64,000 nucleotides of DNA, from the NCBI GenBank assembly GCA_047967505.1, contig CM106540.1; one strand, given 5' to 3'. The notes beneath the pieces are model-generated. The model worked only from the letters and a program-made list of their open reading frames with translations, made no database searches and was not told the origin of the DNA. This DNA comes from Dipteris shenzhenensis. Its lineage: Eukaryota > Polypodiophyta > Polypodiopsida > Gleicheniales. A program made the translations under genes and the position numbers. Positions 1 through 11,340 of this stretch are shown one piece after another. The stretch's first letter is position 1; every line of letters begins with the position of its first letter.

Positions 1-811
1 TGCGCTCTTGATTCCCTCATTATGTTATGCTCACCCTCATAAGCAAAAACCTCCATTTTTTCCCATGACCTTTGTTTTATAAACATGCCCTTATTTTTAT
101 ATGCATAAATGTTGCCTAAGGTTGCCAATATTAGTGCTATCACCTTTGGTTTCACATTGAGCAACTCATTCTTATCCTTGAACAAGTCTTTGGGCTGTAC
201 TTTAGAACGTTTGCTAAGATTTCCAACAATGTCCTATAGGGACCCACAACTCATTAGATTAAGAAATAACAACCAAAAATTAGGAGGATCTCAAAGTGGA
301 CTCCTACCTAAAAACCTAAAGTGAACCCCTAAGTAATCACATAGAAGATTGCCCATTTGGAGGTTAAATCCCACTAAAAATGCATCAATCATTATCAATA
401 TGGATAATTATATCGGGAATTAAAATATAGTTTGAAAAGTCTCCTATGGCCTATTAAAAATGCTTGATTGGAGAAAAGCACCCTTATCTAGTAACATATA
501 CTAAAAAACAAAGGACAATTGTTTTTAGATTTACATAAATAAATCACACCTTTAAGAAGCAAGGAAGGCTTTATTAATCAATATTTTAGAGGGTCTTTTC
601 ATCCCACTAAATGTACAGAAATTAAGTGTAATTTTTGTTGATTGAAAAATTAAAAAAATTAAGAGGGAACCCCATACATCATCCCAAAAGAAGATCATTA
701 AAAAATATTATGTTTAATTTAAATCATAATAATGACAAAAATGAAATTAATAACCAAATATTCAACAATGGGGCCAAGGTTTAAAATCACTATCTATCTA
801 CATACATATGT

Positions 812-935
812 ACACAAACACAGGCATAGGCATAGGCACAGGCACAAACATAGACTCAGACATAGACACACACACACACACATGCATGTGCATGCGTGCA
901 TGCACGTGCGTACACATAGACATGCACACGCTTAT
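812..935. repeat. CA/CATA/GCATGT-rich microsatellite
   Basis: Runs of acac, aggcac and gcatgtgc steps form a low-complexity block that moves from CA-rich to TG/CG-rich within about 120 bp. The short reading frames through it (His/Arg/Thr repeats) follow from the repeat and are not genes. A second TG-rich block lies at about 1386-1512. Confidence 0.8.
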
Positions 936-1031
936 ATATTGCAAGTCATGTTGTTGTAAAATATATCAGAAATTGTTACAAGTTTTATTGACAAGAAGAA
1001 TTAGGAAAAGAAAGTGGTCAAGTAGCAAACT

Positions 1032-1250
1032 ATAATTCCAAAAAGTGAAGACTAGCCCATTAAATGTCCAGCAACACCAAAACCTAACAATGAATCACTT
1101 TAAGTAGTGAATCAAATGTGCATACACTGCTATATAAAAAATAATTCCAAAAAATGGAGATTGGGCCATTAAGTATGTGCAATAGGATCAAAACCTAGCA
1201 ATCAAGCATGCCAAGTAGTGAATCAAATGTGCATATACCCCCATATCTAA
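1032..1250. repeat. Tandem duplication of a ~110-bp unit
   Basis: The stretch beginning ataattccaaaaa at 1032 recurs at 1141. The stretch aagtagtgaatcaaatgtgc recurs about 111 bp apart (near 1102 and 1213). The copies differ by scattered substitutions, so the duplication is not fresh. No coding content is visible. Confidence 0.75.
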
Positions 1251-2275
1251 ATCTATAAAAATATTGAAAGTTTTGGGAAAATGCCAAAATAAGGTAGAAT
1301 TGTCAAAAATATTTTCCTCTTTCATTTCCAAAGATCCACTGTAGAAGGCGAAATGAGTTAAAACCATCTTATGATAACAAGCATGTGTGCATTTGTCTGT
1401 GTGCATGTGCATGTGCATGTGTGTGTACATGTGTGTGCATCTTCACACATGTGTGTGTTTTGCAAGTCTATCAACATACCCCATTGTGTGTGTGTGTGTG
1501 GGTGTGTGTTTGCAAGACTATTGACATACCCCACTTTTAACCTCCAAAGAAATAAACAATGATGCTAAATGAATCATAGACAAGACAAACTTTAAGTATG
1601 GTATGGTTCATACACAACCTAACAGTACAATCTTGCATTGCTAAGGCAAGCACTATAAAATGCAAATGATAACTAAGGAGCTCCACTCACCTCCATCCAT
1701 CCACAAGGATCACCTTTTGATTGGGGACTACATGCTTCAATGCAAAGCTCCACTTCTTATTAATATCACAATTTCATTTGCCATTATAAATCAAATCAAA
1801 TCTTGTAGGCCTAGAAAGAGGTACTTAACGGGGCTACTTAATGTGAGAATAACCAACATCTTGATGTTCCATAAGAAGCTTATACACCTAGCTTACACAC
1901 CTTGAAGTCATTTATTGTATTTCAAAAGTCCCATATGACCATCCACACATATGCAGTTGTATGACCACTAGGGAAATACCACGAGCACCCCATAGGTCAA
2001 TAGATACAATATATATCTCATCAATGAGCTCTGCACACAATCATTTAATTTAATGTGCCCATTAGGTGCCAAAAGAAACAATTTTGATAAATCTTAATTG
2101 TTCTAAGTAATTTATCAAAACAAGATGGTCTTTTAGTGCTATGTAAAATCATTTAAGTCCTTTAAATCTAATCAAGCTCCTCCAATTATGTCATGCCAAC
2201 TATTTTAGGGTTGCAATGATCTACAAAAGGTGACTAAGTCTTATGTATAAACTTTAGAGCACCCTCCCATACTTT

Positions 2276-2500
2276 GTGCACTCAAAGTTGGAAGGTAATT
2301 GCAATATCGATATTGGGACACCTACTTTTGTAGCACTGGAGAACAAGAAAAATGTATTTGCATACAAAGAACAAACTATGGATGGTTCAAGCGAGTTCAT
2401 CCTAGGAATTCAATTAGCATGGCAGTTACAAAAGATGAACTTGTTTGGCCATGAGAGCCTAGTTTCAATGGATTCAACATTTGGCACCGATATTTATAAG
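2276..2500 (+). pseudogene. MULE-type transposase exon remnant
   Basis: The frame carries the pattern seen ahead of and within the first catalytic region of plant MULE/SWIM-type transposases: 'FILGIQLAWQLQKM', then a Gly-His-x-Ser-Leu-Val turn, then 'SMDSTFGTDIYK', where the Asp would be the first acidic residue of the DDE core. The segment ends at a good 5' splice site (ataag/gtacaa at 2500/2501), so it is probably one exon. No second or third catalytic segment or zinc-binding tail is seen nearby, so this is a fragment. The family call rests on recalled similarity to MULE proteins of non-seed and seed plants. The upstream exon boundary is unknown. Confidence 0.45.
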
Positions 2501-2888
2501 GTACAAAAATTGAGAGTCACATTCTAGTACTTTATATAGTGTATCTTCTATGCATATTCTCTAATAGTAGTGCTTTCTACTTTTTATAGTTACATATGTT
2601 GATGATGCCCATATATTGCTACAAGTAACCTGACCTATTTATGACAAGCTAGCGACCCACTCCGCTAGGTCTCAAGGTTGGTATCCTAGGCTCCCTTTCA
2701 TTTCAAGGAATTAAATTTAAGATTTTATTTATAAATCTCAATATCTAAATGCTTCTTAGGAATTTTAAACATTTTTAGAGACTATTATTTATAATCTGGG
2801 ACTCGTGGTTGCCTGCAGCCCGCTTATTCATCCTACGATCATCAATTAGCTGTGCAAGTCTCTAAGTGTGCCAACTTCCTTAAAGTAG

Positions 2889-2890
2889 TA

Positions 2891-2924
<34 letters not shown>

Positions 2925-3006
2925 TTGCTAGTTTGTTTTATATATTATATAATTATTTAATTTTATTTATTATTTGAGAAATTATTTATGAATTAATATA
3001 AAAAAT

Positions 3007-3055
<49 letters not shown>

Positions 3056-3217
3056 CACTTCTCTCTACTCTCTTCACTCTCTCCCTCCCCCCCCTCTCTC
3101 TCTCTATTGTCTCTCTCGCACTTCTCTCTAGTCTCTTCGCTCTCTCTCCCGCTCTTACCCACTCTCCGCCCCCCTCTGTCTCTCTCTCTTCTCTTCTCTC
3201 TTGCACTTCTCTCGGCT

Positions 3218-3257
<40 letters not shown>

Positions 3258-3293
3258 CCACTCCTCCGCCTCCCTCCCTCCCTCTCCCTCCCT

Positions 3294-3359
<66 letters not shown>

Positions 3360-3378
3360 TACTACTACCTTAAGGAAG

Positions 3379-3420
<42 letters not shown>
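2889..3420. repeat. Composite CA, CT and TA microsatellite cluster
   Basis: A pure (CA)n run lies at about 2890-2921. A broken CT domain follows from 3009 to 3419 with pure (CT)n cores near 3009-3052, 3225-3255, 3301-3335 and 3381-3419. A (TA)n run sits at about 3336-3359. Long Ser/Leu and Arg/Glu reading frames on the two strands are repeat artefacts. Confidence 0.95.
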
Positions 3421-3422
<2 letters not shown>

Positions 3423-4044
3423 TATTAATGATTACAAGCAATGTGCACATGGAAGGAGTATAGCTCAAACTCAGGGAGTTTGATCCCCAAATACCCAAAG
3501 CCCGCTCCAAAGTCCAAAGATTCCAAGCAACATGCACTGCTGTATGTTCCATCTGCCCCCTCCCGGAACAAGGAGTTAGGAACAAGGAGATGCACACTTT
3601 TGGGGAAGTGTGCCACGAAGAGTGCATGCACCTTGCACTGTTCAGCTCCACATCCATAAGAAATAGCGACACCAACTAAAATAGCCCTAGAAGAAATACA
3701 GCTCAAACTCAGGAGCTTGTTCTCCAAATATTTCGAAGAAAAGTCTTCCCAGCAACATTCAGGATTACCTTTGAGTGTCTCACGGAAGCCTAGCCTCGTC
3801 ACTCCAGGTTTTGAGCCGCGTTCATGAGGTTCAAACCCCAAACAAGTGAAGGTGTGAGGGTGCTCAAGGAGTTTGAGCCCCAAATCACCCAAGCCTAAGA
3901 ATGGCGAGGCTAACACAAGTGCTATTTGGGAACCCGTTAGGACCACCTCCTAATATCAGGTTTGTCCCAAGCGCTTTAATATGGTTAACACAAGCGCTAT
4001 TTCTGCTAGTAGGGAGAGTCACTCGCTGAGACCCACCACATTTT
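3421..4044 (+). repeat. Probable 5' LTR remnant of the gypsy element
   Basis: This block lies directly upstream of the primer-binding site and shares the element's orientation. It ends near acccaccaca just before the primer site, consistent with an LTR ending in CA. The left edge runs into the CT microsatellite and cannot be placed. No second LTR is present in the window, so the assignment rests only on the position of the primer site. Confidence 0.4.
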
Positions 4045-4062
4045 TGGCACCGCTACTGGGGA
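4045..4062 (+). promoter_or_regulatory. Primer-binding site, tRNA-Asp type (degenerate)
   Basis: The sequence tggcaccgctactgggga matches 14 of 18 positions of the tRNA-Asp-complementary site (TGGCGCCGTTGCCGGGGA) used by Athila/Tat-like plant gypsy elements. All mismatches are transitions. It lies between the putative LTR and the gag on the same strand. Confidence 0.6.
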
Positions 4063-4172
4063 GAAAAGGTATGCTTTTGCATTTGCACTTGTCACGCTTC
4101 GATATATTCCCATGCACAAATTTTCAAGCTTACCTTTGAACTTATTAGTGGAGTTGTAGGAGGGAAGAGAGG

Positions 4173-4226
<54 letters not shown>

Positions 4227-4589
4227 AAAAATCTATTTTTTTCATGTAGGAATGCCATTTTTGAGCTTGGGAAGCTTGTTTTGGATGCTTTTTAGTGTTT
4301 CAAGTTAATAGGAACCTAGTAGGCTTGATTGCTAAGGTGTGTGTGTGGTCTAATCACCTCAAAAAACAATAAAACTAAGGATTTTTGTCAAGTTTTGAAG
4401 TAGTGTCACATTCTAGAATGCCCTTTTCCGAGTTTTTGCATTTTGACTTTCAAAAAGTGTTTATTTTCAAGGTTTTTTTTCAAGGAGTAGGTAGAATAGG
4501 TAGTGTAGCACCCCCCATCACAAAAAATTAGGAACAAAAACTACCAAATCCTTAGAAATCACCAAATCTTAGTCAGTAAAACTGTGTTT

Positions 4590-5240
4590 GACTATCCCGC
4601 CGAGTTGACGCTGTAGCCATATCGCATTGACCAGTTTCCTTGCCAATCGGTGCGTTAGCCGAATCCCGTCGGTCAAACTTTGCTGTAGCACTTCCCTGCC
4701 AACCTAACCTCTGACTATGATTTACCCTGCCGCTCGGAGTTAATGCTTGTCAGAGTTACTTCCGCACTGATATGACAAGTCGTTGACCGGTGCTGTAGTG
4801 GTTCCCCACCATCTGTTGCTATTTTACTATCCCACCATCGGCATGGTGAACCTACCCCTCCGTCCGTGGTCATAATCGTTCCCCTCCGTCATCGCGTTAC
4901 TCCATCGCACCACCCGTCATTGTGAAATCTCACCATCCAATGTTGTTCGCTTACCCCACCATTGCTATACTATCCCGTCGACCGGTGTCATACCGTATCC
5001 CTATGCCCATGGGGATATCCTATCCGACCGATCGCATCGACCACGTGGCAATTAATTTCCTACCAATCGTTGCAATACATCCATCACATCAATCGGTGCT
5101 ATTTCCTTATTCCACTTATCGTCACTGAAAGGTTACACCATCGCCTATCGCCCAAACCGTACTACACCGCCCATTGCTGTACCCATAGCCCACCGACTGG
5201 TGCTATAGAGTTATCCCACTGACTGGCGCGATACTCCTGG
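4590..5240. repeat. Degenerate minisatellite in the gypsy leader
   Basis: Variants of a pyrimidine-rich unit around 'cccaccgaccggtgctata' recur roughly every 25-50 bp (for example near 4605, 4785, 4978, 5190 and 5215). Spacing is irregular and units are diverged. The tract is far more C-rich than its surroundings and has no open frame with conserved content. Confidence 0.5.
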
Positions 5241-5548
5241 GGTAGCTAAGGAATTAATAAAAAATTCAAGAACCTCAGTTCAACTTGGGTGTCCCTAGCT
5301 AGAGGCATCCCACATGCACTTGTCCGGAAGGATTTTGCCAAAGGGTCTAGTGCCACAAGAAAGCGCTTCGAGCTATGCTCAGCCCACCCTCCATCCTAGT
5401 TGGGAGTCCAAAATCTCAATCTCGAGCCTCCACTCGGTCATAGGATCTCGTCCAGACACTCCGTCGAGTTCAAACAAAACAGAGAGCCTTGAAGGAGTAA
5501 TGTAAGGCCCCTCAGGTCTAAGGGCATCGGAAGCCCCCCTGCACGAGT

Positions 5549-8078
5549 GTGGCCTCGCCCAACTCTCTTGTACCTTTGATTGCATCTAGGCTTAGAGGTA
5601 TATTCTCTAACATGTTCAGCCGCTTAGGAAGAATAGAGTCGAGTCGGCAAACATGGAGAACCCCTTTGCCGATGTGTCCGCAGGAAGGGAAGGCTAGCAA
5701 CATACAGTTCCCGACCGGGACAAAAACTACTTTTGCCAATCCAGGTTCCTCCGCCTACGCCAGACCCCCCCAGTGGGAGAACATGGATGATGAAGATCCA
5801 TGGATGAGGGAACTCTGTAGACAAGACCCGAGTCAAGGGGATACTAGGAACTTCCAAGGTGGAATGCCTTACGACCCTCTAGTCGCCTCGACCACACCAA
5901 CCTTCACCAAATTTGGGGCACCGCAATTTCCACCCTACCATCTGCTGCATGGAACCAATGTCACCATGCCCCAAGACCCCCCACCTACGGGAGTCTGTCC
6001 CTTCCCATCTATACTAGTTGCACAATGAACGCAGGCATGGGTACTTTTGTCCCAATGCCGACACCAGCAACTACATGGACACCACCACCTGGACAAGGCC
6101 TAAGGCCAGCCCTGTGACTCGTCAGGCCTTCATCAATACCACCACCACTAGCTACTCAAACAGTGTTGACTGACGAGGCAATGCATATTTTAGTGAATGC
6201 CCTAGGAAGGGGGGAAACACCACCACCACCCACCCCAGTGTTCCCTGCAGGGATGGCAAATGCCTTGAGAAGCCATCCCATAGCCATTTCCAAGTTGATG
6301 TGACCAAGTTCCTCGGAGAAGGAGACTTGGTCTCTCACGTGGAAAGGTTCGAGCAGATATGTGAAGCCTTTGGTGCACCAGGTGACCTTGAAATGGCCAA
6401 TGCATTTGCCCTTAGTTTAGATGGCAAAGCAGGTCAATGGTATAGGGCTCTCACCCTAGAGGAAAAGATCAACTAGGAGACATTGAGAAAGGCTTTTATT
6501 GTGGGATTCACTCCCAGCGGCCATAAATGGAGCTCGATCAACCAGTTGTATGGGGTAAAACAAAATGACAGAATCCCTGAGGTACTACATTGCAAGGATT
6601 AAGCACCTCAATGCTCGCTCTGAACCCTATGAGTCAATGAGCGACGAACGACTGCTACCACGCTTCCTTATCCGGTTAGCAGACCCAAAATTGTACGACC
6701 ATCTCATGGTGATGAACCCCACCCCCTTGATCTATGTAGTAAAGTGGCCATCCGTATATGTGACAATATGATGGACAAAGTGGATTCGGACAAGGCCTCA
6801 GCCCCCTCCGAAGTAGGCCCCATAGTTAGGTCCTCGAGTGTAGAGTCAAGCAAGAAGGAGGCTATCAAGCCTAAAAGCTTGGATGCGAGTGAGCTAGCCT
6901 CCAATTTATTGGAGCAACTAGGTCAGTAATGGAGAGTAGGAACCTCCAAAGAGGTGCCGAGCCCCCACTTGTTTCCACGAAGAGACACTGTCTGGTGTGG
7001 GGTATGCAATGGCAACCACCCCTCCAATGAGTGCCCATGCCTAAGGGCAAGGCCAACACTCTACTGTGCACATTGCCATAGGTGGGGAAACCATGATACC
7101 TCCCAATGTCATTTTTTGAGGTCCCTTCCCCAACCCATGTATTAAATGCAAACCCCATTGGCCCTAGCTACCCCACCCAACCCCCAGATCCTGTAGGGTG
7201 GCCCTGTAGCTAGCTCTAGCTAGTATCGTGTGTAGCCAGCTCCGCTGCCTCCACCCATACTAGGCCCACAACCCTTGCTACCTCACATTGCCTCAATCAA
7301 TCAAGTGTTGGTTGAAGAGTTGCCCAACGACTGGGAGGAAACATATCCTGATCATGGACCTCATGATTATTACCCTTACGATGAGGAGGGGAGTGGAGCC
7401 CTAGATCACTACCTCTCACCAGAGGATCAACAAGTCCCTGTATTCCAGACTACCCCCGTAAATGGAAGGGCGAGAGATCTACACTCAATTGCTCGGAGGC
7501 CCCCGCTCCAATGTTATACTTGCCAAGGTCCCCATAGAGCAAGTGAATGCCCCTATCAAGACACTTCAAACCCACTGATGTCCTATTTCAAATGCCAGGG
7601 CCCACACTTCTTGAAGGACTGTCCATACAAGGATCGTATGCCCATCGCCCCAACCGCAACCAACCCCACTCCTTTGTGCATGGGATGTGGCATGGAGCAT
7701 TTATTTCAGGACTGTCCCACGAGAAGGCCAACCACTCCACTCACCCCGCCAAAGAGCACTACCCTCAATCTGCTTAGCATTGAACAAGGCCATGTGGCCA
7801 CAGTGCCACTACAAGTCATTACAAGGATGCAGGCCAAAGCACTAGGCAAAGCCATGAAGAAGCTCACCAAGAAGGGTAAGGTATCCCTATTGCCTGGTCC
7901 CGAGATTCCTCTATAGCCTCTAACTCATTCCAAGAAGGCCATTCGACTAGATGACAGTTTTGATCAGGTGCTCATCCAGGATGGTTCCGATGAGGAGAAA
8001 GCTACCCTGACAGTGCTCTCAATAGAAGCAAGAATGGAAGAGGGAGAGAGAGAAATAGAGAGCCACACAAGTTTTTGA
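5549..8078 (+). pseudogene. Gypsy gag polyprotein, frameshifted
   Basis: A proline-rich N-terminal part (from 5549) is followed by a retrotransposon gag core at about 6280-6760 ('VERFEQICEAFG', 'GKAGQWYRALTLEEK', 'LRYYIARIKHLNAR'), which would form the capsid. A zinc-knuckle region follows with CX2CX3HX4C motifs near 6995-7036, 7510-7553 and 7675-7715, a CX2CX5HX4C variant at 7063-7108, and one at 7588-7621 whose first Cys is lost. The tail has 'VITRMQAKALG', like the gag-protease junction of Athila/Tat elements. At least two frame changes and an in-frame stop at 7914-7916 break it. The start codon is uncertain. Confidence 0.7.
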
Positions 8079-8178
8079 TGGGTACAGAGCACCCTAATCT
8101 TCTTTTTCATTCATTTATATATGTGTTTGAGTATTGTACATAACCAAGGTAAAGGCACAGTGACCTTTAACCCCCACA
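8076..8178 (-). repeat. Short copia 3' LTR (putative)
   Basis: Read on the minus strand the block starts TGTGGGGG, directly after a purine run (aagtgggagg) typical of a polypurine tract, and ends CCCATCA at 8076. That gives TG...CA termini and about 103 bp. It holds a TATA-like catatataaatg. The other LTR is absent, so the outer boundary is inferred from the TG/CA rule and from the point where the gypsy coding sequence stops. Confidence 0.45.
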
Positions 8179-8239
8179 ACCTCCCACTTAAAGGACAATG
8201 TGCCTTTTAGGGAGAACAACCAGGGAGCATACTATCCAA

Positions 8240-8465
8240 TGCCCATCAATACACGACAATACTCAAACCACTGACTAGGTAGACTCTTCGTCAGCATATC
8301 TGCAGGATTATCATCTGTATGAACCTTGACAAGCTCTATGCGCTTGTCCTCAAGTACCTCCTTGATGAAATGGTACCTAATCTCAATGTGTTTGGTCTTT
8401 GCATGAAAGATCGGATTCCATGCTAGCTAAATAGCACTCATGGAATTGCTATAGTTGCGGATGCA
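8240..8465 (-). pseudogene. Copia RNase H C-terminal fragment
   Basis: The minus-strand translation gives the end of a Ty1/copia RNase H: 'NPIFHAKTKHIEIRYHFI', then 'IELVKVHTDDNPADMLTK'. This is the usual pattern before the polypurine tract and 3' LTR. An in-frame stop sits just before 'LAWNPIF'. The rest of pol is missing, because a LINE occupies the sequence from about 8.5 kb. The element was probably inserted in the gypsy element and later truncated. Confidence 0.8.
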
Positions 8466-8499
8466 CTAGGATGGCTAGTTAAGGATGAGAAAAGTGTAA

Positions 8500-10140
8500 T
8501 GTAAAAGGAATACAGGTGGAAGGGGAGAGACATTTATGTGCCAATAGTTTGCAGACAACACAAATCTAATGACACACAATGATGAAGAGTTAGTAAGAGT
8601 TACTTTGGAGTGACTAAATACGTTTTGTATGGCCTCGGCATCCAAAGTTAATCATTGATAAGACATGGATTTTTGGCACCTTGAGCCTCCCTCCCTTTTT
8701 CTCTATAACAAGGATTGTAAAGAGATAAAAAAAGGAGAGGTTTTTAGACTTCTAGGAATCCCTATGGGATTCGGGTGCACCATGTAGGACAGATGGGACT
8801 GGGTCCTAGACATGGTCAAATGCAAGGTGAACAGATGGAAAATGTTGCAACCAACTCTAGCAAGAAGAAAGTTTGTCCTCAACCACTACATCTAACCCTC
8901 CATCATCTATTTCATTTCATTTGGGAACCCAAACAAGAAATTCCTTAGACAAATTAACAGCTTATTTAGATCCTTTCTTTGGGGATGAGATGCTATACAA
9001 GGTTCCTAAAGTCAAATGGCAAACTTGCACAATGCCAAAGGGAGCAGGAGGCCTAGGAATTGTAGAGGTGGAGAAATCTGTGGCCAGATTCATGGTTCAA
9101 TGGATCCTCAAGGCAGAGCAGAATCTGGAAAAGGTTTGGGCCTACTTAATCCTAAAAAATATTAGCAAGGTCAAGGTAGAGAAGTGCAAGCATTGGAAAC
9201 ACCTTCTGATAGGTTTAGCCCTCTATGGTAAGGAAGTCTGCATAGCAAAGGGGTTAGACTTAAGGAAAAGTATGTGGTCAGCTTGGGAGTCTTTGAGACC
9301 TTATGTAATTTGGAAAGGATTCTCTAGGAAAATGGATACCTTTTCGTTCGAGGACTAAATTTAGTTCTCAACCATTTGGACAAATGCCCCTCTACATGAT
9401 GGTGAAGTTAAGAATGCTTTGCACTTCAATAAAAAAGGGATTCAAGTCTGGGGAGATATGTGCGAAGGAAGTGGATAGAGAATGATAATTTAAGAATTAG
9501 ATTTAAACTGAACAGATTTGACTTAGAGCTGCTCTCTGAGAGACAAACTCTATGGGACAGAGAAGCCATCTCATGGATGGGGGGAAGGTCTCCTCCATCT
9601 AGTAAAGAATTTAGATGGGTAGGTCAGACAGAACTCTCTCCTGTCCCCATCTTTGTGGAAGGACAAGAAGAGATGATAGCTCAACTGAATCGAAAATGGC
9701 ATGGAAAAGACTCGAAAAGGACTTGGACAAAGAGATTTGAAATCTCCTAGAGAAGGAGGCCTGTCTTTTATGGCTCATCATGCACAAAGGAGTATGGACT
9801 GCTAAATAAGCACTATCAATTGGGCAAGGAGATGGACTATGCCAAAGGTGTAATAGAGATAAGAAAGACATCCCCCACTTGTTTCTAAACTACAGGTTCT
9901 CGAGAGAACTGGGACAATGTGCACAAACTATTTGGTTTTTTCTCGGTTAACTATAGGTTTCTTTTGTTGGGAGATGTACCAACCAAACCACCAGACATTT
10001 GGAACACCATGCATAGCTCCCTTCTTTGGTCTCTATGGGTGCAAAGATGCTTTAAGGCCTTTAGTAATGTACTTGTTGATACTAATTATATCGTGATGAA
10101 TTTATGGTTGATCAAAGGAAAGATGTGCAAATCTTGAGAA
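8500..10140 (+). pseudogene. LINE reverse transcriptase, 3' half with zinc-binding domain
   Basis: This is the C-terminal part of a plant L1-type reverse transcriptase with stops and frame changes. Visible blocks are an ADNTNLM segment near 8560 in place of the FADD/YADD box, 'KVNRWKMLQPTLARRKFVLN' at about 8825-8885, then 'KVKWQTCTMPKGAGGLGIVE' near 9010-9070, the usual region before the zinc domain. A zf-RVT-like segment ('LCQRCNRDKKDIPHLF', C-x2-C...H) lies at about 9835-9890. The endonuclease and RT fingers/palm are missing, as in 5'-truncated LINE copies. Longest open stretch is 8873-9358. Confidence 0.75.
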
Positions 10141-10309
10141 GATCTCCCAGCTACAGCAACAAATTCAAGAATGCTGCAACCAAGAAGTATGAACAGTTCG
10201 TGAAGAAAGAGACGGCTCTATTGGCATAGATGCAACAATAGGTAGGAAAATAAGATTTGCCTTCAGGTTCCACCCCTCAGTTGGTACTGTCACCCAGCCA
10301 GAAAGCGTT

Positions 10310-10753
10310 GTGATGACCAAGAATGTTGAGCCTTCTTTTTACTTCCTAGTGCTTCCGGGTCAAGCTTCTTCACCCTCTTTGGCCCCCCCTTTGGTACCAT
10401 CTGCCCTTACTACTTCGATAGCCCCTCAAGGCTCTTTGGCCCCCCCTTTGGTACCATCTGCCCTTACTACTTCGATAGCCCCTCAAGGCTCTTTGGCTTA
10501 CGCTACACCTTCTTCTATGGTCCCCCCTCCCATGGTTGTTTATAAGAGACCTATTTCAAGAAGCGATCCTGCCGGTGTCATTGTTAAAGCTCGGAACAAC
10601 GAAGTCATGCCACCCGACTTCAAGCCCCCTGCTCCCAGACCAAAAACCAGAGTCAAAAAGCTGTGCCCCCACTCTCGAATCCCATGCACAATTGTACTTC
10701 GGGTGGTGGCACACTTGGCCCCCAAAGAAGAGCCACAAGACAAGACCGGATAG
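10310..10753 (+). CDS. Proline-rich reading frame in LINE 3' region, unknown
   Basis: A 147-codon frame follows the LINE zinc-binding region by about 170 bp on the same strand. It contains two tandem copies of a 19-residue Leu-Ala-Pro-Pro-Leu-Val-rich unit from an exact 57-bp duplication (10375-10488). The C-terminal half is basic and proline-rich. No domain is recognised. It may be the degraded tail of the LINE ORF2 or filler before the 3' end; expression is not supported. Confidence 0.25.
   Translation: MMTKNVEPSFYFLVLPGQASSPSLAPPLVPSALTTSIAPQGSLAPPLVPSALTTSIAPQGSLAYATPSSMVPPPMVVYKRPISRSDPAGVIVKARNNEVMPPDFKPPAPRPKTRVKKLCPHSRIPCTIVLRVVAHLAPKEEPQDKTG
10375..10488. repeat. 57-bp tandem duplication
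   Basis: A 57-bp unit beginning ctctttggccccccc at 10375 repeats without visible change at 10432, and a partial third unit starts at 10489. The period is a multiple of three, so the surrounding frame stays open. Confidence 0.85.
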
Positions 10754-10894
10754 TTTTCTGTTATTGTTTCTGATGCTTTAGCTGAACAGACTTTTATTGC
10801 TACCATCACTGTACTATTAAGGTTAAGGATAATGTATCAGACCAGAGCATGATTTTGAAGTCCTAAGGACTTTTTTGAAGTTATATATACTTGA

Positions 10895-10938
10895 CTCTCT
10901 CATTTTAATATAAACTTGCATTTTAAAAAAAAGAAAGA
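10895..10938 (+). other. Probable LINE 3' end with A-rich tail
   Basis: The run ttttaatataaacttgcattttaaaaaaaag resembles a plant L1 3' end with a poly(A) tail. A (CA)n run follows at about 10956-10988. I take this as the downstream limit of the 8.5-10.9 kb LINE. No target duplication could be matched because the 5' end is unclear. Confidence 0.45.
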
Positions 10939-10954
10939 AAAGAAATTGAAGTAT

Positions 10955-10988
<34 letters not shown>

Positions 10989-11340
10989 ACATATGCACGC
11001 ACACAAACACACACACAATATATAAAGGAAGCTATTAAATAATTAGACCACATTATTGACCACATTACAATTAGTAAAGGGGGTTAAAGTTCACTTCGGA
11101 GTGTGCTAGAGTGCTAATAAGATGGAACACATAAAATTATTAAGAAAAGTGACAAATTAAAGAAACTTACACACACACACTTAAAAGATTGCCCAATGAA
11201 AGAAATATTAAGATGTTATATGATGTTTAAAGGTGTGGAGAGTGGAAATAACTAAAGAAAAAAGGGGGGGAATGTGGAAGCCAATGATGCTTAATAAATA
11301 TTAAATTAAAAAAAGAAATTAAAAAAATGGAAAAAAGTAA

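Larger units (their letters stand above)
1..2275. other. AT-rich stretch without recognisable genes
   Basis: Apart from the microsatellites and the 110-bp duplication there are only short unconserved reading frames in this AT-rich stretch. No RNA gene, transposon end or conserved domain was recognised. Confidence 0.6.
3421..8075 (+). mobile_element. Ty3/gypsy element, 5' part only (Athila/Tat-like)
   Basis: The order is putative LTR, tRNA-Asp-type primer site, a long leader with a (GA)n tract (4174-4222) and a degenerate minisatellite, then a gag with zinc knuckles. The coding region stops after the post-gag segment, where a copia 3' end begins at about 8076. No protease, reverse transcriptase or integrase of this element is seen. 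A gypsy integrase scrap at 35.7-36.1 kb is on the other strand and cannot be linked to it. Confidence 0.65.

Noticed and set aside
3053-3428. Long Ser/Leu frames (plus) and Arg/Glu frames (minus)
   Set aside because: They are translations of pure CT/GA microsatellite, which is open in all frames; there is no start context or conserved content.
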